NCBI GenBank assembly: GCA_001592805.2
Contig: CP051140.1
Span: 683,501-747,500 of the forward strand
Source of the DNA: Peltaster fructicola
Taxonomy: Eukaryota; Ascomycota; Dothideomycetes
Length of the DNA stretch: 64,000 nt
Direction: 5' to 3'
This document shows positions 32,646-41,461 of this stretch, one piece after another. Position numbers and translations under genes: made by a program. Below the pieces are notes generated by a model. It searched no databases, was not told the DNA's origin, and saw only the letters and a program-made list of their open reading frames with translations. Every line of letters begins with the position of its first letter. Positions within the stretch are counted from its first letter, which is position 1.

Positions 32646-34103
32646 CGTTACAACGTGCCGTGATTGTAAAGCTTTCGTTGTGTTTCGGAATGTGCGAATG
32701 AAGTGGTCTTTTGGCGATCTCAACGACATATGAGCTTGCAGGAAGGCGGCGAAGCCCTTGCCTAAAGGTTCATCACGACGTGATGCTGCAATTCCCCCCC
32801 CTTCCACTCGAGACCTACAACCATACTGTGCAGAAAGCGGTGTGCGAGCATCTCGCACTGATAATGCACCTCAGTCGCAAGTTCCTGTAGGTCGTAACGG
32901 TGTAGCCTCCAAGCTGGAGATCCCTCAGCAGTAGCTGTCGATCGGACATGCAAGTGATCACGACCTGAGTACAGAGACAAGCACCTTCACTGCTCGTCGT
33001 CGCTATAGCCAGACAAGATCGAGCTCTGACTGAGTTCACCGCTCTCTTTCAGTGCTCGCTAAAGTCGCGGTCTATCGCTCCTACGGGTATGTGCTGCAAG
33101 GCAGAGCGACGGGCTATCGGTGGAATCGTGATTCAAAAGACTTGATATGTGCTGAGACTGGTCCTGAGAGATAGATTGAAAGGGGATCAAGCTTACCAGA
33201 CGTTACATAAGATATGATATGTTACAAGGGCAAAGAGCCTGCGCACAGTACAGAGATAGCCTGAGACAAGCTGCAAGATGAAGACGATGCATCGGGCAGA
33301 CCTTACTGGGAAGGACCCAAGAGCAATGTCCTTCACTCTGTTTACGCGGGACGAACATGGCTCAAGATCTGATGACGCCCATTCGTTGCGATATGGGCTA
33401 GACTTCCCAGAGATGAAGCTCGCGCAGGCCATGACACGTCAAGTGGGATGATCGTCGCGAACAGAACGGCAGGCAAGGTTACCAAGCTGGTGTTTCTCGA
33501 GCAGGTTGTCCCAGAAATGCAGCTTGCCGTCCGACGCCCTGCCGGGCTCAATGTTGCCACGGCAGCTTAGGTCGGTAGAGCAGTCCCGGCCGTATAAGTC
33601 AGATGCCTTTGGTTTGAGCTGTGCGACATGCTGCGACAGCCTGCAGCTTCTTGCATCTGACATTATGCTGATTGTCGCTATGTTTCACGACGTACGTGAT
33701 GCTACATATCGAGCATGCGCCTAAGATCTTCGGCGCTGACTAGCTCAGTAGCTTTCCAGTCCTGGTTCTGTAGTGTCTGTGGCGGATGTCTTAGTACAAC
33801 ATATGGCTATGAGCCCAACAGATGTATGCTGTCAAATGAGGCTGTGATCGACCAACGTCTGCGTTGTCGGGAACATGCAGCAGCGCACGCCACAAGCGGA
33901 GATCCTGGGTGCAATTCGACATATCGCAAAGTCAAACAAAGCGCATGCCATATTCAGAAAAGTATGGCTGCCTTCGCGTGGATGTATTCAGCTCGATCCC
34001 CTGACAGGGTGGCCTTGTCCCTGGTTGGAGTGCCGGCTGCTGTCAGTGCCCGAGCTGGCAGCAGTGCGCGCTGTTGACGAAACGACATGAGCCACGGTGG
34101 CGT
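32646..34103. other. 1.46-kb intergenic region without a supported gene
   Basis: Lies upstream of the Myb-like gene and downstream of the YwbE gene. It includes an 8-C run near 32796-32803. All open frames are short and non-homologous by eye. A TAGCTCAGTAGC word near 33733 looks like a tRNA A box but lacks a matching B box. A long promoter/leader for the regulator is plausible. Confidence 0.4.
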
Positions 34104-34640
34104 TCATGCTAGATGTTCGTCCACATGTCGGGAGACTGCTATTTCGTCACCTTCAAAGTCGTTGCAGATTGGGCACTGCGCAGTTACTGACTTCTGTTGG
34201 ACGTTATTCTCGGCCTGACGAGCAGACTTTGACTTGATCGTGATGTAGGCACTGAGAGACTGCGTTGCTGGAGGCTGATGGTAGTCATCGTGAGCAGCAT
34301 TACTGAGAGTCGCATGCGCACCTTGGCTCTGCACCGCACCTGCTGCGCCTGAAGGCTGTGTTACCATCCGCTGTACCCTTCCCACGCGTCCGTCAGTCAG
34401 CCTGACTTTGATGCCGCGAGGATGGTTGCCACTGGTCAGAACGTCTTGTACGACACCTTGCACTTCATGTCCAGTGGACTGATCTTGTTTGAGGACGATC
34501 GAGACTTGAGCTCCAGCTTTGACCTGTGCGAAGCTCGGGACATTACTGGGATATGCAGAACGAGGCTGGAAATGCCTTCGCTCATTACCACGCTTCGTTC
34601 CACTATCCGCGCGCGGTTGTTTGTTACGTGGCCGGTTCAT
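34104..34640 (-). CDS. YwbE-domain protein with C-terminal C2H2-like zinc finger
   Basis: From ATG 34640 the protein has 178 residues. A basic N-terminus is followed by a YwbE (DUF2196) domain at about 38-92: VKAGAQVSIVLKQDQSTG, then GNHPRGIKVRLTDGRVGRVQRM, very close to the ~65-residue bacterial YwbE proteins. A disordered linker follows, then at ~157-178 a CPIC...H-x3-H finger resembling UBZ ubiquitin-binding fingers. The combination is typical of fungi and its biochemical role is unknown. The frame stays open to an ATG at 34775; that extension (Arg/Ser/Thr-rich) could be a mitochondrial presequence or merely leader. Divergent from CWC22 with 389 bases between starts. Confidence 0.75.
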   Translation of the reverse strand: MNRPRNKQPRADSGTKRGNERRHFQPRSAYPSNVPSFAQVKAGAQVSIVLKQDQSTGHEVQGVVQDVLTSGNHPRGIKVRLTDGRVGRVQRMVTQPSGAAGAVQSQGAHATLSNAAHDDYHQPPATQSLSAYITIKSKSARQAENNVQQKSVTAQCPICNDFEGDEIAVSRHVDEHLA

Positions 34641-35029
34641 TGTTGCAAAGTGCTGAGAACCTGCAGACTGATGTGCCCTTGGAGCTTGTGTAAATATAGA
34701 GCCCCGCTTGCCATAGATCACTGATGTCCTATATGGACGGAGTATAGCGAATCTGGCGAATGTAGAGCATCGCATTGATGAAGCACGATGGAATATGCTG
34801 ATTCAAGGACAGTGAAGCAATTGGTCGAGAGAGTTGGTCTGTGCGTTTCGTCCAGCAGCCGCACGTCACTAGCCGAGACCTCGAACTTTTGTGTTCGCGT
34901 GCCAGCCAGACATCTTTACACACACATCAACAGACCCTACTGTTCGTTGGGTGGCATTTGAATCGCAGTGGCTCAAGGCCACGCACGTTTTGGAAGTGTC
35001 GTCGAGTGTGCCACTCTCTAGCTGTCATC
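34641..35029. other. Short divergent promoter, YwbE gene / CWC22
   Basis: 389 bases between opposing start codons. Part may be coding if the upstream ATG (34775) of the YwbE gene is used. No individual element was recognised. Confidence 0.4.
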
Positions 35030-37801
35030 ATGGCAGCAACACTGCAGTCCGCAGTTCGAATACCCACACCAGAGCCTCACGATGAGGAAGAAGCACTGCT
35101 TGCGCAAAGATCGCGCAAGCGTTCACCTGTATCTCGTTCACCATCACCTCGACGCGATGCGCCACGACTCCGACGACGATCTCCATCACGCACACCTCCT
35201 CGCCGCAACGGACAGCTGCCGCGCGATGTTGATCATGCAAGAGCAGAGGAGAGAGCACGTCAGCTAGCGATGAGACAGAAAGACGATGATGCGGCATCTA
35301 GTAAGCCTCTCACCGCTGAGGAGAAACAGGCCAAAGCGAAGGCGGAATATGATCGTCTGCTCAACATGCGCTCTGGAGGCACTTACATACCGCCTGCCAG
35401 ACTGAAAGCACTGCAGGAGCAGATCACAGACAAGACCAGCAAAGAGTATCAGCGCATGGCATGGGAGGCACTGAAGAAGAGCATCAACGGTCTCATCAAC
35501 AAAGTGAATGTCAGCAACATCAAACACATCGTCCCAGAGCTGTTTACTGAGAATCTTATACGCGGTCGAGGCCTCTTCTGCAGAAGCATCATGAAAGCGC
35601 AGGCGGCAAGTCTGCCGTTCACACCCATCTATGCTGCCATGGCTGCGGTTGTGAACACAAAACTTCCTCAGGTGGGCGAACTTCTAGCCAATCGCCTGAT
35701 CACACAGTTTCGGAAGGCATACAAACGAAACGACAAGAGTGTCTGCCACTCCAGCACTACCTTCTTGGCCCATCTCATCAACCAGCAAGTTGTTCATGAG
35801 ATGCTCGCAGCCCAGATTTTGCTCTTGCTGCTGCACAAGCCTACAGATGACAGTGTCGAGATCGCAGTCGGTCTCACGAAAGAAGTTGGTGCTCATATGG
35901 AGGAGATGAACCCACAGATCGCTGTAGCTGTATTTGACCAGTTCCGCAACATCCTGCATGAAGCAGACATCGATAAGCGAGTCCAATACATGATCGAAGT
36001 GCTCTTTCAAGTGCGCAAAGATGGTTACAAGAATAATCCAGCACTGAAAGAAGAGCTAGACTTGGTGGACGAAGAAGATCAGATCACACATAGGCCAAGC
36101 CTAGAAGACAAGCTCGACACTCAAGAAGGAACCAATATCTTCAAGTTTGATGCCGAGTGGGAGGCCAGTGAAGAAGCATACCGCAAGCTCAAAGCTGAGA
36201 TCCTCGGCGAAGTGTCTGGCAGTGAGGATGAAGAGGATGACGACGAGGATGCTAGCTCGTCAGAGGATGAGGAGGACGAGAAGGACAAGGCGTTGGAGAT
36301 CAAGGACCAATCTAACACTGATCTTGTCAACCTTCGTCGCTCCATCTATCTCACCATTATGTCATCTGGAGGATTCGAAGAAGCATGCCACAAGCTGATG
36401 CGCATCAATCTACCTGCTGGTCGCGAAGAGGAACTTCCAAGCATGATTATCGAATGTTGCAGCCAAGAACGTACATACAACAAGTTCTTTGGACTGATAG
36501 GAGAACGTTTCTGCAAGCTCAACCGACTATGGCGTGAGCTATTCCAAACGATGTTCGCCAAGTACTACGAAACCATTCATCGGTACGAGACGAATCGCCT
36601 GCGCATCGTCGCGCAGTTCTTTTCCCACCTGCTCGCTTCAGACGCCATAGCCTGGGAAGTGCTGCACAATGTGCATCTGAATGAAGAAGAAACAACTTCG
36701 TCAAGCAGAATCTTCATCAAGATCTTGATTGAGGATCTTGCTCAAGGTGTTGGCATGCCAGGCTTGACCACAAGACTCAAGGAAGACGAGCTACAGCCAG
36801 CACTGACAGGCATCTTCCCGACCGATAACCCGAAGAATACCAGGTTTAGCATTAACTTCTTCACGGCCATTGGCATGGGTGTGCTGACTGAGGGCATGCG
36901 TGAGTGGCTGAAAAACATGCCAAAGCCTGCGCCTCCGCCAGCCCTGGCTGTAGCAGCGCCTCGCGGCCGCAGTGCTAGTGTCTCGAGCTACAGTAGCTAC
37001 AGCAGCTACTCATCACGGTCTAGGAGTGATTCACGTTCGCGCAGCCCAGTCCGCAAGACTCGAGCTCGCACGACATCACGCGTTTCGAGGTCGCCGCCCG
37101 CCCGACGCAGACGTTCGGTAAGCTACAGTTCACGTTCCAGGTCACGCGTCAGGTCAAGGTCCAGACGCCGAGCTCGATCGTCATCTTACGACTCGAGATC
37201 ACCGTCTCTGCGACGCAGTCGTAGTCCACTGCCTCGACGAGATCGTTCACCGAGTCGAGATTCACGCGCGCCTATACGACGAAGACGCCGCAGTCCGAGC
37301 TATGAACCACACTCGAGGACAGCTCCTCGACGTCGAGACGACTCCAGTCATAGCCGATCACCTCCTCGAAAGCAAGCTCGTAAGGACGAATCACGTTCAC
37401 CACCACGACGGGCGACACGATACAGCAGCTCCCGTTCTCCGCCTCCAAAGAGAGCGCGTGACAGCAGGTCGCTATCACCTCGGCGTAGCAATGGCCGTGC
37501 TACCGCTCGAGCAAGGAGCGACTCCTACTCATCCCGCTCAAGATCACCAATCCGTCGCGAAGCTTCACCGCCGGCAAAGAGAGCTAGTAATCGCAGGCGC
37601 AACACGAGCAGCCCTGAGAGTGTAACTCGCTCGCGGCCGCCACCGTCAGCCAAGAGCACTACAGCTCGGGACAAACAAGAGCGACATGCAGCTGCTAAGG
37701 AGGATGACGAAGACTGGGTGCACCCAAGCAGAAGAGGGCTGGTGGCATCTGACACGGTTGGCAAAGGCAAGGGACGAGCAAGAGCTAGCGATTTCAATTA
37801 G
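35030..37801 (+). CDS. CWC22: Pre-mRNA-splicing factor CWC22 with RS-rich tail
   Basis: Spliceosome component that escorts eIF4A3 and supports catalytic activation. Single exon, 923 residues from ATG 35030 (MAATLQSAVRIPTPEP); an open GTG extension to 34841 lacks family character. Order: Arg/Ser/Pro-rich N-terminus; MIF4G domain from about residue 147 (INGLINKVNVSNIKHIVPEL, then LFCRSIMKAQAASLPFTPIYAA); an acidic hinge (~400-420); MA3 domain from ~432 (LRRSIYLTIMSSGGFEEACHKL, ending near FFSHLLASDAIAWEVL). A long tail of Arg-Ser dipeptides runs from ~650 to the end. The tail is much richer in RS than in yeast Cwc22 and resembles the human and S. pombe proteins in size. Confidence 0.95.
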   Translation: MAATLQSAVRIPTPEPHDEEEALLAQRSRKRSPVSRSPSPRRDAPRLRRRSPSRTPPRRNGQLPRDVDHARAEERARQLAMRQKDDDAASSKPLTAEEKQAKAKAEYDRLLNMRSGGTYIPPARLKALQEQITDKTSKEYQRMAWEALKKSINGLINKVNVSNIKHIVPELFTENLIRGRGLFCRSIMKAQAASLPFTPIYAAMAAVVNTKLPQVGELLANRLITQFRKAYKRNDKSVCHSSTTFLAHLINQQVVHEMLAAQILLLLLHKPTDDSVEIAVGLTKEVGAHMEEMNPQIAVAVFDQFRNILHEADIDKRVQYMIEVLFQVRKDGYKNNPALKEELDLVDEEDQITHRPSLEDKLDTQEGTNIFKFDAEWEASEEAYRKLKAEILGEVSGSEDEEDDDEDASSSEDEEDEKDKALEIKDQSNTDLVNLRRSIYLTIMSSGGFEEACHKLMRINLPAGREEELPSMIIECCSQERTYNKFFGLIGERFCKLNRLWRELFQTMFAKYYETIHRYETNRLRIVAQFFSHLLASDAIAWEVLHNVHLNEEETTSSSRIFIKILIEDLAQGVGMPGLTTRLKEDELQPALTGIFPTDNPKNTRFSINFFTAIGMGVLTEGMREWLKNMPKPAPPPALAVAAPRGRSASVSSYSSYSSYSSRSRSDSRSRSPVRKTRARTTSRVSRSPPARRRRSVSYSSRSRSRVRSRSRRRARSSSYDSRSPSLRRSRSPLPRRDRSPSRDSRAPIRRRRRSPSYEPHSRTAPRRRDDSSHSRSPPRKQARKDESRSPPRRATRYSSSRSPPPKRARDSRSLSPRRSNGRATARARSDSYSSRSRSPIRREASPPAKRASNRRRNTSSPESVTRSRPPPSAKSTTARDKQERHAAAKEDDEDWVHPSRRGLVASDTVGKGKGRARASDFN

Positions 37802-37870
37802 GGTCGACCCAACATGAGCGTCGTATACAGCATAATAGAGCTTGTCCCTACACACAGAATGGCCAACAAT

Positions 37871-38803
37871 TTACAATGCTGTTCTCACTTCTCTGTTCAT
37901 CGCAGCAGCACGCTCGTTATTTAGGTTCTGCTCTGCTTTCGTCATATTCATGACCTGTAGCATTTGTCCGTCAGGATTGGTGTTACTAGTGGTCGTCAGA
38001 AACATTGATTGTGGTCGCTGTGGTTGTCGTGGTATCTCATTCTGAGTGCCAGGCTTTGCGAGTGTTGGTAGCACAGTGGCATCACCACTTGGTATCCTGC
38101 CTATCACTCTGCCAGAGCTGACGGCTGACACTGCGCTCGCATTAGACCAGCCACGAGATAACTTTGGACGAGCCCATTCGGTCCAGCTCTTCCTAGGCTC
38201 AATCTCGATTTGTCCCTCGACCTTTGACTTGGATGCAATATCGATGCCTTGGTCTCCTCGCTTCCAATCGACTGGACATCCCTCTCCGTATTCGTCTTTG
38301 AATGCAAGAGCATCGAGAGTGCGTTGCACTTCGTCGACCGATCGGCCAACATCAGCGTCATTGACCGACATGCAGCGAAGAACGCCTTTCGGGTCGATGA
38401 TAAACAAAGCACGCTGTGCTGCGCCGTCCTCCTCAATCAAGACTCCATAGTCACGGCAGAGCTTATGTGTCGGGTCGCTAATTAGTGGTACATGGACGCC
38501 ACCTAGTCCGCCTTCGAGCTCAGAGGTGTTATTCCAAGCACGAAGGCAAAGATCACTGTCCGTAGATGCAAAGACAATAGCACAGCTGCGGGAGTAAAGG
38601 AACTCCTCGAGGCGTGCTGAGAAGGAGCGGATCTCTGTAGGGCAGATGAACGAGAAGGCCCTTGGGAAGAAGATAAGTACAACCCAGTGATTGGCTTCTG
38701 TGTATGAAGACAGCGAGATCTCCTTGATGCGCCCATCGACAATAGCGCGGCCGTGGAATGCTGGAGCTGGTCGTCCGACCACAGCTTTAGACAGAGGATC
38801 CAT
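37871..38803 (-). CDS. Peroxiredoxin (typical 2-Cys/AhpC-like) with atypical active site and long C-terminal tail
   Basis: 310 residues from ATG 38803 (MDPLSKAVVG); a TTG nine bases upstream is not a credible start. Residues 1-180 form a typical peroxiredoxin: peroxidatic Cys54 in FSFICPTEI, catalytic Arg131 in QRALFIID, GGLG loop at 98-101, resolving Cys176 in GEGCPVDW. The usual P-x-D-F-T before the active Cys reads PRAF here, so the Asp is replaced. The canonical C-terminal YF helix after the resolving Cys is absent. Instead there are ~130 residues of disordered, Ser/Pro/Gln-rich chain ending in a short charged helix (MTKAEQNLNNERAAAMN). Peroxide reduction is inferred from the two Cys and the Arg; the tail's role is unknown. 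Confidence 0.85.
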   Translation of the reverse strand: MDPLSKAVVGRPAPAFHGRAIVDGRIKEISLSSYTEANHWVVLIFFPRAFSFICPTEIRSFSARLEEFLYSRSCAIVFASTDSDLCLRAWNNTSELEGGLGGVHVPLISDPTHKLCRDYGVLIEEDGAAQRALFIIDPKGVLRCMSVNDADVGRSVDEVQRTLDALAFKDEYGEGCPVDWKRGDQGIDIASKSKVEGQIEIEPRKSWTEWARPKLSRGWSNASAVSAVSSGRVIGRIPSGDATVLPTLAKPGTQNEIPRQPQRPQSMFLTTTSNTNPDGQMLQVMNMTKAEQNLNNERAAAMNREVRTAL

Positions 38804-39458
38804 CAAAGTCAAGGCGGATGGCGTTGTGTGAGATTGGAGATCGTGCCATCGTGAGACTTATGACATTGGGCATCTTATAGTGCTGGCTGCTCACGTCTAG
38901 ACCGTAGACCAAAGGACTTCATTACCGTTCGCAGATGACAAGCTGCATGTAAGTGTGAGGGAGGTGTACGCGATGGGCTGAAGCTTGACAGACGAACAAG
39001 TCTTTGTTATACTGCGGCTTGGAATGTCAACGAACAAAGAGCTGTACAGGATCTGAAGGATGCACCAAACCCTTGGAAGACCTCACCAGCAACAGAGTAT
39101 TACCATATTGCACGACTCAAGGCATCCCGTGATCATAGAGAACCCAGTGCTAGGAGCTGTGGTAAGTCACCGGTGTGATAACCTTGGAATCAGCAGCTTG
39201 TGCTCGATCATGGTCAGACCTGTGATGTATTGAAGTGCATGGAACATGCCGTTGCAGGGATCTTAGCGAAGGCATGAGATAGATGTTCGCAGTGAAAGAA
39301 GAGTAATGCCTCCAAAATCGGGATCTTGTATGACCATCTGTACATATCGTGTAGTGAAGTCTTCTAGTCATCAGTCTTTTCAATGACAAATGTTTGACCA
39401 GAGCCATCCAGTGATGTACCTGTGACGAACACTGCGCTGTCGGATGACTAGCAGCATC
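38804..39458. other. Intergenic region, PHAF1-like 3' end / peroxiredoxin promoter
   Basis: 655 bases upstream of the peroxiredoxin start, with no supported gene. No Yap1- or Skn7-type site was recognised with confidence. Confidence 0.4.
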
Positions 39459-40985
39459 TCAAGTGATAGTTAGAGTGCTGACAGCGCCATTCTCCAGGAC
39501 TTCGAGCGCGAGCCGTGGGAAGTGGTACAGCTTGGTGTTGCTCAACCATTGCTCACTGCTGCCACCTTCAATCAGATCCTCTTCAGCATCCGGTAGAAAG
39601 AAGCTACCATCAGTCGTGTCGCCATTCCAGGTTCTGTTCACGACCTTTCCGAGAGCCATCTTCGCCTCTGGTCGAGCGCCTACGAAGGCCTTCAATAGTG
39701 CTGGCTTCAATTGTGTATCGAAGTTACACTCAGATGTCAAGTGCTCGTTCGTGGCTTTCAAGCCTAGTGACCAGCGTAAGCGACGATGCCGATTGAATGC
39801 GTAGCTTCCTGGTACATTGCCGTGCAAGACAATCTTTGTCACCACCAAGTAAGGATTGGTATGCATTGTTGCGCTGTCAGTGGTCTCCATTGGCACTGAC
39901 GACGATGGCGGACCAACCAAGATATCGAAGCCATGGCTGAAGTAGCACCAGAAAGTCTCTCGACTGGCTCGCTCCGACGGACCGATCTCTGCCTCGTTGT
40001 CGAAATCCGCGTCGAAAGTATCGGTACCTGTAGACGAATAGCTGGATGGTTGGGAGCTGCCATAGCGTCCATAGGAGGAAGACCGAGCTGTGCCACTATT
40101 TCGTTTTTGCGCTCGCTGTTCTGTCGCATAATCTTTAGTGTCTCGTTTGTACTTCGCATCGGGCGGACCCAATTCAGTGATCAGATCTTCAGGAGTGGTC
40201 TGATTGACTTTCATGAGAAAGGGCGATGCAGGCACTTTGCGAACGAGTTCTGCGTGACCATGCTCTCTGACAATCACAGCTTCAATCTCGGCAGGAAAGG
40301 AGTCTCGCGGTCGTGTGGCCAGCTGCATAGATCGTGGTCTGCCAGGTACACGATCATATATACCAGTCTTCGCTTCAGACCAGTTGGCGCCCTCGAATAT
40401 AGCCATGTGTGTTGCTGGCGAGGCAGCGTGAGATCCTAGCAGCGAAACATGATCCTTGCTAGCAGACCAGGCAGCATACTGTAGTGGAAAGGTGAAAGCC
40501 ACACCTGGCCAGCTCAGGACATACGTACCCAGCTGGCTTCTACCTTTGGGCTCCAGGTATTCACCAGGAAAGGCAGCCCCGAAGATCTGATAGACACGAC
40601 GGAATGCTGGGCCTGTTGTTGTATATGCATCTTCTTTATGCTTGACCAGCTCGCTACCCTTGTAGACCAGTTGACAATGTCCAAAGTCCATCACCTCGAT
40701 CAAACGAAGTCTCTGTTCGGGGCCATCAAAACGCAGGCGCAGACCATTCCTGGGAAGTCGTACAATGACTGGGTTGGTGAGAGGCTCGCTAGGTGCATAG
40801 ATCACGTCGATAGCAGGGAATGCGTTGATCTCTGCTTTGATGTAGGTGAGGATGCTTTGCAGGGAGGCACCGAGATCTAACAGATTGTTAGCATGCTGCT
40901 GTGGTTGCAGCTCTGCTATGTACGTACTCATAGCTCCGAGTCCATGGCCCGGCTGTATCACCCAGGGATGGTCTTGTTCCGCCAT
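39459..40985 (-). CDS. PHAF1/UPF0183 (C16orf70-like) protein
   Basis: Homologue of phagophore assembly factor 1; in mammals it forms a complex with BCAS3 on the autophagosome. From ATG 40985 the frame is open throughout (508 codons), but a near-perfect intron lies inside it: 40877-40927, GTACGT...GCTAAC...TTAG, 51 bases. Removing it gives 491 residues and joins GHGLGAMN to LGASLQSIL, which matches the family start (LG..L..ai..L) better. Conserved blocks: NGLRLRFDGPEQRLRLIEV, YQIFGAAFPGEY, LSWPGVAFTFPLQ, TPEDLITELGPPDAKYKR, FSHGFDILVG, VTKIVLHGNVPGSYAFNRHRR. A Ser/Tyr-rich insert sits between the last two. Function by homology only. Confidence 0.85.
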   Translation of the reverse strand: MAEQDHPWVIQPGHGLGAMSTYIAELQPQQHANNLLDLGASLQSILTYIKAEINAFPAIDVIYAPSEPLTNPVIVRLPRNGLRLRFDGPEQRLRLIEVMDFGHCQLVYKGSELVKHKEDAYTTTGPAFRRVYQIFGAAFPGEYLEPKGRSQLGTYVLSWPGVAFTFPLQYAAWSASKDHVSLLGSHAASPATHMAIFEGANWSEAKTGIYDRVPGRPRSMQLATRPRDSFPAEIEAVIVREHGHAELVRKVPASPFLMKVNQTTPEDLITELGPPDAKYKRDTKDYATEQRAQKRNSGTARSSSYGRYGSSQPSSYSSTGTDTFDADFDNEAEIGPSERASRETFWCYFSHGFDILVGPPSSSVPMETTDSATMHTNPYLVVTKIVLHGNVPGSYAFNRHRRLRWSLGLKATNEHLTSECNFDTQLKPALLKAFVGARPEAKMALGKVVNRTWNGDTTDGSFFLPDAEEDLIEGGSSEQWLSNTKLYHFPRLALEVLENGAVSTLTIT

Positions 40986-41461
40986 GTTCACGAGTGGCCA
41001 GCAGGCGTTCGTGATTGTGTTCACAGAGGCAGACTCTGTGGATCAAGCACTCAAGGAGGATGAAAACAACAGATCCTCCCCATGACCACGAAGGAGATCA
41101 TGTGCCCTTCATGATTGCAAGCAGTCAGGTCGTAGATAGTGTCCCGGCGCTGGTCAGACAGCGAAGTTGACTCTTTGCCACTGGTGAGGTCGTACGGCAA
41201 GTCAGCGCAAAGATGCTGTTCAGTCAGAGTGTGTCGTGAGCAAGCAATCTGAAGGTGGTGCAGGTGGTGCTCTCCACTTGGTCAGCTAATGACAGCTCAG
41301 TGATCGTCCGCTTTGCTGGATATGGCAATTCCGGCTATCAGCTAGCCAGTGTTTACTTCTCACGTAAACAAAGCTGGTCAAGCTTAGACCACACTCTCGG
41401 ATGCATTGTATCTTGCATATAGCCGGATCTCTCTGATCACATCGCTATCGCAGCATACACT
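40986..41461. other. Divergent intergenic region, PHAF1-like / kinesin-5
   Basis: 476 bases between opposing starts, presumed to hold both promoters. Nothing else is recognised. Confidence 0.4.

Noticed and set aside
32646-32858. Longer N-terminus of the Myb-like protein
   Set aside because: The extension starts at GTG, or at ATG 32729 in poor context, and looks like untranslated leader. Kept as an alternative only.
33728-33790. tRNA-like A box TAGCTCAGTAGC
   Set aside because: The expected B box (GGTTCGANTCC) is not at the right distance and no acceptor stem could be formed.
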